64,000 nucleotides of DNA from Medicago truncatula. Lineage: Eukaryota > Streptophyta > Magnoliopsida > Fabales > Fabaceae. Positions 1-11,050 of this stretch are shown piece after piece. Position 1 is the stretch's first letter. Every line of letters starts with the position of its first letter. Under the pieces are notes generated by a model, which saw nothing but the letters and a program-made list of their open reading frames with translations, was not told where the DNA came from and did not search any database. The stretch lies in assembly GCF_003473485.1 (NCBI RefSeq), contig NC_053049.1, forward strand, positions 23,519,292 through 23,583,291, given 5' to 3'. The position numbers and the translations under genes were made by a program.

Positions 1-775
1 GCATTGTTCTACCTTGTGTTTATGTTGTCAGCATGTGCCTTGTTCTCTAAAACTTGGATTGAAGTGTCTGGTTCGTCTGCTAGAGATGTTGCCAAGCAGT
101 TGAAGGTACAGATTTGACAAGCATTTATGTAAAATTCTTTCTTGTTCTATACTTTTATCTAGTACTTAGGTTTATAACGAGCATTTTTTTCTCAGCACAT
201 GTTCATAACAAAAATATTCATTTGCTGAAAATAAGCAGCGTGACTTGTTTATTTACGAAGTGTCAATATGCTGAAAGTTTTTTTTTTTCCCCAATCGTTT
301 TATTTACACTTGTCTTCACTTAAAACACTTTGCTGATTATTTTTTAGGCTTTAAATACTTGCTTCTGATTTAACAGACTGAATTTTTTATCATGATGGCA
401 TCTCTACTATATTGCTTTTCTGCAGTTGATAACTGTCTTAAGGCTATTCACTTTTTAAACACTGAAATTGGTCTTTGTAGTGAAGTCTTGGTTTTATTTC
501 TTTCTAGTTCTAAACAATCATTTTTCAACGTGCAGGAACAACAAATGGTAATGCCTGGTCATCGGGAATCAAATTTGCAAAAAGAGCTGAACCGATATAT
601 TCCCACTGCTGCTGCATTTGGAGGAATGTGTATTGGTGCCCTAACAGTATTGGCAGATTTCATGGGTGCAATTGGTTCCGGGACCGGAATATTACTTGCA
701 GTAACAATCATCTATCAGTACTTTGAGACATTTGAGAAGGAAAGAGCCAGCGAGCTTGGTTTCTTTGGTTTCTAA
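1..775 (+). CDS. SEC61A: Sec61 alpha subunit (SecY family), 3' part of gene
   Basis: Seen: two exons, 1-105 and 536-775, joined by a GT-AG intron (106-535). The window starts inside the gene in frame 1. The joined C-terminus contains [25 protein letters not shown] and ASELGFFGF before TAA at 773-775, with the last hydrophobic segments of a multi-spanning channel. Known: Sec61 alpha is the pore of the ER translocon and pairs with the beta and gamma subunits for co-translational import. These C-terminal strings are almost invariant in plant Sec61 alpha. The ATG at 392 lies in the intron and is not a real start. The gene is partial only because the window begins here; nothing suggests a pseudogene. 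Confidence 0.95.
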
Positions 776-1627
776 GCTCTGCTCAGTCATCACTGTTGGT
801 GACGCAATCGGGGGTTATCCCGCACCCACAGTTTTGGGGTATTGAGGAATGGAAGTAGGTCCTTTAACACAGTAAGGAAGAACGTAGATTAGCTTGTTAA
901 TCACCTTTTTCTCAAGTGAGGAAGTACCAAAGTAGCATATCGTTGTAAACGTTTTTGCATTTTCTTTGAAAATATTTGTGTTAATTTGATATTTCAAAAT
1001 TAGACACCATCGAGTAAAGCGTACTTTTAGAAGTCAATTAATTTTGATATTTATATTTACTTTTTGTGTTCCATGTCAATTGAAAAGGAGTGGGCTCGCA
1101 GAATTCAGGGCAAATGTTTCTTCAACAGAAATCTTGGATGACCTCCCCAAAGAAAAAGAAAGTCTTAATGGATGAGCCATTTTTGCTTATGCTTATCTTG
1201 GACTGAGGATATTCTGACTTGTCTTTTCTTATTGAACATATTAAATGAAATTCTAGCTTACCTTTAACGGACATATTCTCACACATTAGCCTCTCGTTTT
1301 AGCTGTTCCTTTCTTGCAATACTGCCTTTTAAAATTTCAGGAACCATAATACAATACAGACATCATATGTCACGGTAGCATTATACATCTTTTGTGAGCG
1401 ACTACGTGTCTTGTTGATATCTAATAAGAGCTCACAAGTAGTGTATATATCCTCGGAGTTTATTGTTGCATCCTTTTCCAAATTCTATCTCTTAGGTAAC
1501 CAAAAACAATGGAGTGGGAAACATCTCTCAAAAGCAGGTGAGAGGTTCTCATCAAGGGCCAGTTTGGGTTAGTTTCTTTATGAAAACACTGAAGATACAA
1601 TTTTCGTTAATGAGATTTTATAAATTA
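776..1627. other. Sec61 alpha 3' UTR and intergenic DNA
   Basis: No credible ORF. The first few hundred bases are presumably 3' UTR, with AT-rich stretches that could serve for polyadenylation near 1240. The rest is plain AT-rich DNA up to a MITE. Confidence 0.6.
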
Positions 1628-1807
1628 CTCCCTCCGTCCCAAATGATATGGGAAAGATAAATGAAAAAATTGAAAAAAGAAAGAGTAATAAATAGTTAAG
1701 GATATAATAGGAAAAATAACATTAATGTTTCATTGGTATTCTAAAGTGACATACAATTTAGGACAAATATTTTTTCTAAAGTGACATACAATTTGGGACG
1801 GAGGGAG
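1628..1807. mobile_element. Stowaway-like MITE
   Basis: A 180-bp element with terminal inverted repeats CTCCCTCCGTCCC and GGGACGGAGGGAG, flanked by TA on both sides (1626-1627 and 1808-1809). The TIR sequence and the TA target-site duplication are typical of Tc1/mariner-derived Stowaway MITEs. It has no coding capacity. Confidence 0.9.
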
Positions 1808-2147
1808 TAAAATAAAGACTATTACTTTTCACACCCTGCTGCCTTCTCGCGCGCCCTGCAAAATTTCCAAAAATACCCCTGGTCTGGATTACGTAATCCG
1901 GACCAGATTGTTAGTGATTTCCGGAAAATTAAATCCGGACCAGATGTTATGGGTTTTTTTGTGTCTTTCTTTGATGTCAATGGTCTCTGTTGACTGTTAT
2001 ATGAACCCCACACAAGCTACAATGCTATTGCAGGGTTCATATGAACGGTCAACAATGACCATGACACCACCAACACTCCTAAAAGCTACCTAAAAAACTA
2101 ATTATTTTTTTTTTTCCGTAGAAAATGGAAGAAAAGAGGTGAAGTGA

Positions 2148-2418
2148 GAAAAATGCTAGATATCAAGAATGATTTTATAAGAAAGATTCAAGAATGACAT
2201 GGCACAATAATCACCCTTAGATTTCAGTCTCATTTATTAACCTTTCATAAAAAAAAAATACATAACACCCACCACCCCATGATTTCCGGCTAGGCTGAGA
2301 TTTTATTGGCTAACATTAATTTCAGGACGATTTCTTGATAAAATCTAAGGGTGATTATTCTGCCATGTCATTCTTGAAATTTTCTTGATAAAATATTTCT
2401 TGATATATAGCATTGCTC
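2148..2418. mobile_element. MULE-type foldback MITE nested in the larger MULE
   Basis: A 271-bp element whose two arms of roughly 85 bp are inverted copies; the shared core includes CAAGAATGACATGGCA followed by ATAATCACCCTTAG. The 9-bp direct repeat GTGAAGTGA lies at 2139-2147 and 2419-2427. No coding capacity. Confidence 0.8.
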
Positions 2419-2836
2419 GTGAAGTGAAGAATGAAGGTATTTGTTGAAGATGGAAGCCTATATATAGCCTAAAACAAGTCCTATGTCATTACTACGGTCA
2501 ATGAAAACGTGTTAGTGGTTGTAACTGTCCAAACCGACATTAATGGCTCTCTTTCAAAAGAATCAAATGTTGAAGCTTTCCGGATTTTACATTCCAGAAT
2601 GTCCTTAGCCCTACAGGAAGTGCCAACTTTTCCCTCGTTTACCATTATCGCATTAATCCGGAAAATATATTTCGGAAAACAGATGTGCGTTTCGGATTTT
2701 ATATTCCGGAATGCATCAGTCATGGCCGGTGGTCTGCACCCCACGTTTTTGTCGGTGGTCAAGTCAAAAAAACACATTTTACCACGTTTTTTGACTGCAT
2801 TTATGGCCTCCCAACCGTTTTTGACCAACCCCTCCC

Positions 2837-2844
2837 TATAAATA
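2837..2844 (+). promoter_or_regulatory. TATA box inside MULE
   Basis: TATAAATA lies 75 bp upstream of the ATG at 2912. A pyrimidine-rich leader (CTCTCCCACCCTCTCC) sits between them, as in a normal plant core promoter. Function is inferred only from the layout. Confidence 0.45.
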
Positions 2845-2911
2845 GCCTTCCAAACCCCACCATTTCTCACACAATCCTCTCCCACCCTCTCCTCTTCTTC
2901 CGTCTACAACC

Positions 2912-3025
2912 ATGGTTTTCCATCGTTGGCCTTTCATAGATAAGGGCCTCGTTGAAAACTTTCAGGGTTTGTATGAACGGTCAATGAGGATGGAACCGCG
3001 CTGCAACGAAGTGCGGTTCATCTGA
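2912..3025 (+). CDS. 37-aa ORF carried in the MULE, function unknown
   Basis: Seen: a short ORF starting at the first ATG after a TATA box and a pyrimidine-rich leader, ATG at 2912 and TGA at 3023-3025. The peptide contains QGLYERSM. A second reading frame in the same element near 2031-2060 encodes QGSYERST, so the element carries two diverged copies of this small coding segment. I do not recognise the peptide. Inference: a captured host first exon or a relic of the element's own gene. Low certainty that it is translated. Confidence 0.25.
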   Translation: MVFHRWPFIDKGLVENFQGLYERSMRMEPRCNEVRFI

Positions 3026-3568
3026 GGGTCATGTGGGTAAGTGTGGTTCTTAGCTTGTCATGTCCGGGCGTAAGTTTGAGCACCCCCCCGCCTCCCCCAG
3101 GGCATTGTTTTCTTCTTCCTGCCCTCCTCTTCCCTCCTCCTCCGGTTTTCCTCCAATAGGGAACCTACTGCTATGTCCTATCACATAGCAGTGGTTAGGA
3201 TCTTAGGAGATTAGAATTAGGCTCTTAGTAGATTAGAAATAGATTTAAGATCTTATGCAATAAGCTTAAAAAGCTTGAAAATTATTGTATTGTATTGTTC
3301 ATATATTAATAAAATGAGTTGTTTTTATATTTGTGTCTTTTTATTTCTGTATTTTATCTTATTCGCATTTTACTTTACGAATTGTATAGCTTAAAATTGC
3401 AAAAGTTTTGATAAAACATTATTCCGGATTTTCAAATCCAGAAACATCTGCAAAATTCTAACAATGCAATCCGGAAAACGAAATCTGAACTAGGGGTAAA
3501 ATTGGGAAAAAAAAATAGGGCGCGCGAGGAAAGACATAGGGTGGAAAAAGTAATAATCTAAAATAAAA

Positions 3569-4172
3569 GCTTATTTATTTACATAGGTTATTTTTCATAA
3601 GCTCAAACCAAACGGGGCTCAAATTCGTTACACAATCAATTCGAACTTATTGTATATGACTTATGAGTACTTTCTTGCTACCAACCACCCTTGGAGAGGA
3701 AATTTAGCTGATGATCAATTCTTTTTAATGGGGAACAGATTGAAGGAAAGGTTGAGGAATCAATTGGTTAAGTTGGGATAAGCTTGTTAACAATATAGGG
3801 TTTAATTATAGAATAATAGAGAGACAATTAAGGTTCCAATAATAATATGATAATAACTTAACATTACAAGAGGTTACAAGAGAATATATAAAACCTAATA
3901 GACTGCTAATTTAGTAATATAAATATCCAATAACTTATGCCTAATACTTTATTATCGAACACTTAACCTCAAACTCATGAAGCATCAACAAAAACATTGT
4001 AAATTTGTCAAATAAAATACGAAAAAATATACTAAATAATATAAAGTTCTAAAACTCTCAAGCTTACTAAGTTTTAAGCTTGTTTAAAAAAAACACAAAT
4101 TCTACCTCTGTACTAGAAATATCTTTTCTTGTGCCAAAATGACTTACGACATCACTTCATGAAGATGTTTGT
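3569..4172. other. AT-rich intergenic DNA upstream of the pathogen-related gene
   Basis: No ORF or clear element seen. It is strongly AT-rich and leads into the TATA box of the following gene. Confidence 0.5.
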
Positions 4173-4180
4173 TATATAAA
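4173..4180 (+). promoter_or_regulatory. TATA box of the pathogen-related gene
   Basis: TATATAAA lies 79 bp upstream of the ATG at 4252, a normal distance for a plant core promoter with a short leader. Confidence 0.6.
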
Positions 4181-4251
4181 ACAACAACGATCACCGCATT
4201 ATACAACAAACAAGTGTTATAAGTTTCCTACCTTGTGTGTTGTTGTCCACC

Positions 4252-7200
4252 ATGGCCAGCCAAGTTATACCTGGAAAAGTTGAAGGAGACAAATACAGAT
4301 CTTTCTTAGATGATGAGGCTCATACCACACAGTGGAGACATGGTGGACCACCCATATATGATGTTGTCAACAAGCTTTTTGAACAAGGACGAACCAAGGT
4401 GCATGCACCATTTATATATCTCTATAACCTATATTGTTTTTATATTGTATGATGAATTAGTATATATGTATAATCTTTAGGTGTGGCCAGAAGGATCATT
4501 GGAGGAAACAGTCCAAAACGCCATAAAATCATGGGAGATGGAGCTTTCACACAAAACCCGCGTGCAGGATTTTAAGACTATAAATCCTGAAAAGTTTAAG
4601 CTCTTTGTTAATGGTACAATTCAATCCTTCTTTATTTCTTCTCTATCTTATTCCTAGTTAGATTTTAATTTGGTTGAATATGATAATGCTATTTCAAAAA
4701 ATGGAAAAAATTTATTAATCAAAGTGACATTAATGATTATTTTACGACCGTTCATGAGGATCAAAATTTTGTATCTTAAGATTATAATATCAAGTTCTTA
4801 TCAACTCATATCTCAAATATTATGAGATATAAGAAGGATGAAATTACTTCTCTTAGAACTATTGGAGGACTAAAGGAGACCAAGGAGGAAGGACACCCAA
4901 CAGAAGACTCTATGAACCTTCCAACACCAATGGCAACCTCTTAGGAGAGATGAACCAAACCTACTACCCCAAGAGTAGAGACAAAGGACCAGGACCGACC
5001 CCAAACCCCACTCAAAGTCACCTAAACCCCTCCCCACCATAGCAAACTACTGATCCCAATAGATAGTTGGTTCTACCACTCATTAAGAATGGGAACATGG
5101 ATGACCAAATTGTCTCTTGTAAAACCAGCACCAAGAGATGAATTGAAGGTAAGGATTGTAAGGTAAGGATTGTCCCCACATATAAACACATTGTCAGGCC
5201 ATCTTCTATTCGATGTGGGACTCTTAACACGCCCCCTCACGACCAGCACTATTGGGCTTGGTTCGTGGACATAAATGGTGGGTGGCCTGATAGCGAAAAC
5301 CTGATAGGAGGTGGCCCAATGGATCTTGAAGAAACTCTGATACCAACTTATAAATCGTGGTTGGGCCTAAACAACCCCACAAAACCGGCTTGTAAGGTGA
5401 GGATTGCCCCCACATATAAACATATTGTAAGACCATCTTTTATCCGATGATGTGGGACTCTTAACAACCTAAAAATCATATACCACACCCTCGATGCTAT
5501 CCCACACGTCACAAAAAGGTTATTTGCTGATTTCGGCTTCTCACCGCAAAAGCCAGAGAGTAGTCGCCTGATCTATCAACACTTTACGTCTTAGTGACCA
5601 TTTTGAAATTTTGTTTCTTTATCAAATGATCTCACCTACAACTTCTTGACTTGATGATTTAATGTTGATAGTTTTCAAATATTATGCTCCATTCCCCCTA
5701 TGATATAAGTTACTTTAACAAATTATTCGTGAGTTAAGAAATACAGTGTCATGCAATAACACTTCGTGGCAGCTACGTGAAAGGATTATGAATTCGAATT
5801 TGGGGTTTGTCACTTATGTCATTCATTATGTCCAACTCATTTATGCCTATATTATATGTTTAAGAAATGAAAAAATTATATTCGGACCAAAAACAAAACA
5901 AATTTTTTTATGAGTGTGAAAACATATTTTTATTTTTAGAGACTAAAAATTAAATTACGCTATATAATTAAAGATGAAAAACTTATCTCACCAATTTACG
6001 ACATCAAAAAATTTGATAATATAGAACAGATGAGTATTTGTCTTGTTCCTAAACTGAGGTCCACAAAAGACAAGCTCCCCCATTTTTTTAATTTGTTTTA
6101 TTAAGGAGTTGAAAGAGGCAAAATTTTGTTTTATTTTTGAGGTGAATTGGCTAACATAATGGCACCGAATATCTTGTTCCTTTCTATATGTAGTATTGAA
6201 GGTGTATTTTTTATACTATATGGATTATAAAAAAGTAGGCTTAATTGCACTTTTGGACCCCTATCTTTCCAAAAGTTGCGGTTATGGACCCCTAACTAAT
6301 TTAAATACAAAACAGCCCCCTATGTTTTGATTCTTTGGCAGTTTTGGACCCCCAAGGCAAAAAAATAAAATAAAAATTGACACGTGGCACCTCACTTAGG
6401 GTGCCACGTCAGCGTTGACCGAGTCAACAATGGACTGGGGGTCCAAAACTGCCAAAGAATCAAAACATAGGGGGCTGTTTTGTATTTAAATTAGTTAGGG
6501 GCCCATAACCGCAACTTTTGGAAAGATAGGGGTCCAAAAGTGCAATTAAGCCAAAAAAGTAATAATATTAAGGTTTAAATAGGTCTTTCGTCCCTGCAAA
6601 TATATGTCATTTGAATTTTTGTCCCTGAAGTTACTAATCCTTCCAATTTGCCTCTGCAAATATTAATCATTTGACTTTTGGTCCTAATTACATCTGATTA
6701 GTAACTTCAGGGAAGAAAATTCAAATGACCTATATTTGTAGGGATGAAAGACCTATTTAAGCAAACCACCTCTCCCAATCATCACTTGCCACATGGGCAC
6801 CACGTCGCTAATGACAGCCCACCTCAGCAAAAAAAACCTAATTAGGACCAAAATTCAAATGATTAAATATATTTGCATGGGCAGATTGGAAGGATTAGTA
6901 ACTTCAGGGACGAAAATTCAAATGGCCTATATTTGCAGGGACGAAAGACTAATATTAATTATTAACAATGTTTGATTTTGAAGGGACGGAGGGATTAACA
7001 GCAGAAGAAACACTAAGGTTGGGAAGTTATAATGCTTTGATGAAAAACTCATTGCCAGAAGAATACAAGTATTACAAAGCTGAAGAAGAGACATTTGAAT
7101 CATCTCATGAAGCATTTAGATCAGCATTTCCAAGGGGATTTGCATGGGAAGTCATCAAAGTTTACGGTGGACCCCCTGAGATTGCTTACAAGTTTAGGCA

Positions 7201-7524
7201 TTGGGGATTTTTTGAAGGTCCTTATAAGGGACATGCACCCACTGGAAACATGGTTGAATTCTATGGCTTTGGAACTCTTAAGGTATCTCTATTTAATATA
7301 CCGACAATTTTTACTTTTTCAAATTCATTAAATAACTGATGTATCTGAACTAGTGAGAGTTACGTACTAGCATGAATTTCCAATTTCAGGTTGACAATTT
7401 AATGAAAGCAGAAGAGGTGGAGATTTACTATGACCCTGCAGAGCTGATGGGAGATCTTCTAGCTGGAAAGCAAACAGCTGAGGATAACACTAAAACTTCT
7501 CAAGGATGTCCTTTTCAAAAATAA
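4252..7524 (+). CDS. Pathogen-related protein (SnoaL/NTF2-like fold), 237 aa
   Basis: Seen: four exons, 4252-4398, 4481-4613, 6984-7282 and 7390-7524, all with GT-AG borders and consistent phase (714 nt). The start is the ATG in CACCATGG. Diagnostic strings: WRHGGPP, the exon 2 start VWPEGSLEE, WEMELSHKTR, LRLGSYNAL, FRHWGFFEGP, EIYYDPAEL and the terminal GCPFQK. Known: this matches the plant 'pathogen-related protein' family first described in barley. Its NTF2-like fold is small and probably cytosolic; there is no signal peptide, and its biochemical role is not established. Intron 2 (2370 bp) is inflated by two foldback MITEs and a legume repeat. A broken tandem copy lies at 10555-11050. Confidence 0.9.
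5153..5465. repeat. Legume interspersed repeat with a duplicated about 80-bp segment
   Basis: Two similar segments, 5153-5228 and 5389-5465, share GTAAGGTRAGGATTG, CCCACATATAAACA and GATGTGGGACTCTTAAC. A diverged relative appears at about 60684-60775 inside the cyclophilin gene. I recall this text as widespread in legume genomic DNA but cannot name the element class from sequence alone. Confidence 0.5.
6238..6552. mobile_element. Foldback MITE (MULE-type) in intron 2
   Basis: A 315-bp near-perfect palindrome with arms of about 130 bp, starting GGCTTAATTGCACTTTTGGA and ending with its complement. The direct repeat AAAAAAGTA flanks it (6229-6237 and 6553-6561). The tandem pseudogene lacks this insertion, so the empty site is visible in the same window. 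Confidence 0.9.
6571..6949. mobile_element. Second foldback MITE in intron 2
   Basis: About 380 bp, with terminal inverted repeats around GTCTTTCGTCCCTGCA and several internal inverted copies of a TCAAATGACCTATATTTG-like block. The repeat TAATATTA flanks it at 6563-6570 and 6950-6957. The two ends differ by about 10 bp, so the exact left border is less certain. Absent from the paralogous copy near 10650. Confidence 0.7.
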
Positions 7525-8117
7525 TAGTACTATCAATGATTGTCCTTAATAATATAATGCAAGGGTGGAACTGAAATAAAAGAAAATGTATATTACAATA
7601 AGTGCAATCTATGTAATCTTTAAATAAAGTATACTAATGTGGTACCAATCTCTTCTTACCTACACTATCATATCAAATTAATTTATTGAACCATTTTTTC
7701 ATCGCTAGAAAAAGGTAAAACTGCTAAAGAATATGAATAAGTAATGGATTACTCTTGTGCTGCTCAAATCACAGCAGTAAAAACCAACCAATGTGTATTA
7801 AGAACTTAAAAGTGGTAATGTTTTTGAAGTTATTACGTGAATATTAAATTTGATCTGGTAGGATTGCATACAATTAATTTCTCACATTATAAATATTTTA
7901 GAATGCTGTCTAAAATTGCAAAATATTAATCAACTAAAATGTTTGTTTGTCTAGATCTATTATCAAATTTTAACCACTTAATTTTCCCTTAAAAAAAACC
8001 ACCCAATTTTATAATTTTAATTTTCTATACACCATAATAATTTTTCACTTCCTAAAAATAATTATTAATTAAAATTAAATAACATGTGTTCAATATTGTA
8101 GTCGAAAACAAGTTTTA
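7525..8117. other. 3' flank of the pathogen-related gene
   Basis: No gene seen. Parts (about 7567-7610 and 8085-8117) are homologous to about 10987-11050 and 11757-11800. This marks the two sides of a local tandem duplication that included the gene. Confidence 0.5.
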
Positions 8118-8760
8118 AAACGACGTCGGACAGCGCTACGACATGAAGATAGTGATTAGGACAAGCAAAGGGAGAGCAAACAGCACGGCAGAAGGATATG
8201 GTTAGGGTTACGGCAGGTTCACATGAGGACGACTAGGATCGCGGGTTTGAAGTGTGTTCCGCGTCGGCCAATAGAGGACGACAACGATCACCCTCTCGTC
8301 GCCGGTTTCACGAGGATTACAGGAGGGAGGCAACTTCCATAGAATGGACACGAGCGACTTCGCGGGGAAAGAGGGAGCAGTCTTCTGAACCTCACTTCAA
8401 AAGGTTTGTAACTTTCTATTTTACGTACTTTCCAGCTCAATTGTCGAATTTTTATTTGACGAAAGGATTTGAAGTGGGTGGTATGTTGGAGGATGTGGTG
8501 GTTCCGAGTAAACGAAATGTTTATGGGGAATTGTATGGCTTTGTCAGATACTCCAATGTTAAGGATGTCCATAAATTGCTGAATGTGGTGTGCTTTGGCC
8601 ATTTTCGTGTTAGGGCAAAGGTAGCTAGGTTTGTTCGGTCTGGTGAGAAGGAGGGGAAGAAGGTGAGCGAGGGTGATGGTGGAGGTGGTGTGGGTAGGGT
8701 TGTTGAGGCAAAATCTCTAATTAATTTTAAGGATAATAAACCTTGATGGTTAAGGAATTA
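8118..8760 (+). mobile_element. LINE ORF1 fragment with RRM-like domain
   Basis: Seen: an open frame at 8252-8746 (164 aa). The N-terminus is Arg/Ser-rich, followed by a region with FPAQLSNFYLTKGFEVGG, then VYGELYGFVRYSN and GHFRVRAKVARF. Known: plant L1-type LINE ORF1 proteins often begin with such an RRM (RNP motif-like GFVRY/F), used for RNA binding. The frame ends soon after the RRM, where DUF4283 and the rest of ORF1 should follow, so this is a truncated copy. The insertion falls at the duplicated flank shared with 11757-11800, which lacks it. Confidence 0.6.
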
Positions 8761-9230
8761 ATGGACTTTGATTAATTTCTTAGTTTTTAACTTGTGCTCT
8801 TGAGTGTTTAACTAAAACAAGAACAAGGTTTAAATCATACCAAGATTCAAGAAATCAATGGACATTTGAATTCATGAACTAACTCTGAGTTCAGAAAGTT
8901 AGTTCAAAATGTTGCTCAGAGATCAGAATATTCAAGCAGAGTTAAGAAGGTTGTTCTTATACAAGCCCATAAAATCAAGAACATCATCAAGAGCATGCAA
9001 GGCACACATGACATGAATAAATGTCCAGGAAAGTACACTTGCATGGATCAATCAAGCAATAAAAGCATTTACAAGATTAATGTCAAAAAAGATATTCAAT
9101 GTTCATTTAAGTAGAATTAATTTAGCATAATTGTAAATAATACCTTAATAAACCCACTTTTCTTGTTTAGTACACTTAACTTTGCTTCCTTTGCCAACTT
9201 CAATCATGTTTGTTCATTACATATTGGCCC
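8761..9230. other. Repeat-like AT-rich DNA, no gene
   Basis: No coding potential. The sequence resembles fragments of retroelement LTRs, but I could not find matching ends. Confidence 0.3.
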
Positions 9231-9231
9231 T

Positions 9232-9460
9232 GTTTGTTTTAGATTTTTTTAGTAAAAAAAATCACTTCAGTCAAAAAAAAAAAAATCATTTTATCAAAAA
9301 AATTTATTTCGACGCTAAAATAAAAAGCTATTAGAATTAGCTTTTCTCAATTTTTTTTTTCAAACATAAGGAGGTAAGAAATGAAATAGTTAAAAATCAT
9401 TGTTTTAAAAAAAGTCTAACATAAAATCTATTTTCTTTAAAGTTAAAACAAACACACGTT
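9232..9460. mobile_element. Possible hAT-type MITE
   Basis: The ends GGCCCTGTTTGTTTTA and TTAAAACAAACACACG are inverted relative to one another and resemble hAT MITE ends. I found no convincing 8-bp duplication. Confidence 0.4.
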
Positions 9461-10554
9461 TCTAACAGATAACATGTCAGTTTATATAGACCTGGGTTTC
9501 TAACAGATAACATGTAAGTTTATATTGAAAAGGAAATTAGTGCAAATATTAGTTCCGAGTCAATTATTGATGATTTCAAATCACTCAAAAAGCGTAAAGT
9601 GTCACTTTAAATATTTAATGATTGACTTTATATATTATGTAGTTTAATTTTGAATGATCGATTTTTGATTCATTACAACTTAAATGTATTGTATGCAATA
9701 TGAATTATATATTTTAGTTTATTTTGATGACGACCACCCCAAACTTTTTTAGCTGACTCCGCCACTGAGAAACAACACCCTTCTATTCATTCCACTTAAT
9801 ATTGTAGAAAATGTTCTTCGAATATTTGGATATGAACAGGCCTCACAATGATTTCTATGACCAACATTTTTGTGTTATTATCCCTTTAACATTATTCACA
9901 ATACAACGTCTTTGAGATATTTGGCTTTTAATTTTACTTTGTTTGCTAATTTATTCTTCATATATGTATGCAGGAGCTAAAAATCATTTCGTGATTCTAT
10001 TCTTATCATCTAGCTAGCTATGTGTAGTTTATGTGCAACAACTAATACCTTTGAACTATATTCATATATGTAAGAGCTGTTGAAGTGGTTTAATGCAAAT
10101 GTATTAGCCAACGAATTTTGTACAAGGGTTTTAATGATACTTGAAGAAAACTTGAGTATGCACTGGGTTGTTACCATATGTAAGGAAAGGACACTTATTT
10201 TTGAACGATAAACGAAATGGCAAAGTCATTATAAACTCACACATAAGTAGAGGTATTGAGGTTCAAACCTCGGTCATGGCATCCGGCCTAACAATTTCAG
10301 TATTTTATGAGTAATTTAATTCTTGCTTTATAAGAGGCTTCTTTGCTTAAAAAGTTACAATGCATTTATTTTAATTTGTTTCAAACAACAAATACACACA
10401 CCGCTCAATTCCAATGCATTGGGTGAGAATTGAAACGATGAGAGACCCATTGGCATCTTCCTTTCTCTGCTTGCCCTTGCCTCCTCCGTCGAGATCTGTC
10501 TTTTATATGCCGCCGGCTTTGAAGCTTTTGTCAATTGCATGCTGGATATAATGG
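9461..10554. other. Intergenic DNA with weak repeat remnants
   Basis: No gene. A pol III B-box-like GGTTCAAACCTC near 10260 suggests a decayed tRNA-derived repeat, but no full element is visible. Confidence 0.35.
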
Positions 10555-11050
10555 GCTAACATAATGGCACCAAATATCTAGTTCCTTTTTATATTTAGTA
10601 TTGAAAGTGTTTTTGTACTATAAGGATTATAAAAAAAATGTTAATTATTAATTTGAAGGGAGGGAGGGATTAACAGCAGAAGAAACACTAAGGTTGGGAA
10701 GTTATAATGCTTTGATGAAAAACTCATTGCCAGAAGAATACAAGTATTACAAAGCAGAAGAAGAGACATTTGAATCATCTCATGAAGCATTTATTTAGAT
10801 CAGCCATGGGAAGTCATCAAAGTTTACGGTGGACATGCACCGGAAACTTGCAAGCTGAGATTGCTTACAAGTTTTAAGGGACATGCACCCACCGGAAACA
10901 TGGTTGAATTCTATGGCTTTAGAACTCTCAAGATATCTCTATTTAATAAATTTACAATTGTTACTTTTCCAAATTCATTAAATAACTGAAATAAAAGAAA
11001 ATGTATATTACAATAAATGCAATTGTGTGTGATCAATGTAATATTTAACA
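10555..11050 (+). pseudogene. Tandem pseudogene of the pathogen-related protein (intron 2 end plus exon 3)
   Basis: Seen: near-identical copy of the end of intron 2 and of exon 3 (LRLGSYNALMKNSLPEEYK still readable from about 10665). It lacks both intron MITEs. Exon 3 carries an in-frame TAG at about 10797, internal deletions and a scrambled section (10800-10870). The exon 3 donor GT is changed to AT (10933 region). Exon 4 is deleted: the sequence jumps from intron 3 to the 3' flank at a shared AACTG. No exons 1-2 found. Clearly non-functional. Confidence 0.85.

Larger units (their letters stand above)
1817..3558. mobile_element. Mutator-like element (non-autonomous MULE), about 1.74 kb
   Basis: The ends form imperfect inverted repeats beginning GA(C/T)TATTACTTTT and containing CTCGCGCGCCCT near 1845 and its complement near 3523. 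The direct repeat TAAAATAAA flanks it at 1808-1816 and 3559-3567. A 9-bp duplication with long TIRs beginning with G fits Mutator-like elements. No transposase ORF is visible. The interior carries scattered TCCGGA-containing motifs, a nested smaller MULE (2148-2418) and a TATA-plus-short-ORF unit (2837-3025). Confidence 0.75.

Noticed and set aside
2481..2885. 134-aa minus-strand ORF in the MULE
   Set aside because: It overlaps the TATA and leader of the opposite strand, has no recognisable domain and covers palindromic TCCGGA motifs that inflate open frames.
1817..3558. Integrated plant pararetrovirus
   Set aside because: No coat, protease or RT motifs; TIRs and a 9-bp duplication fit a DNA transposon better.
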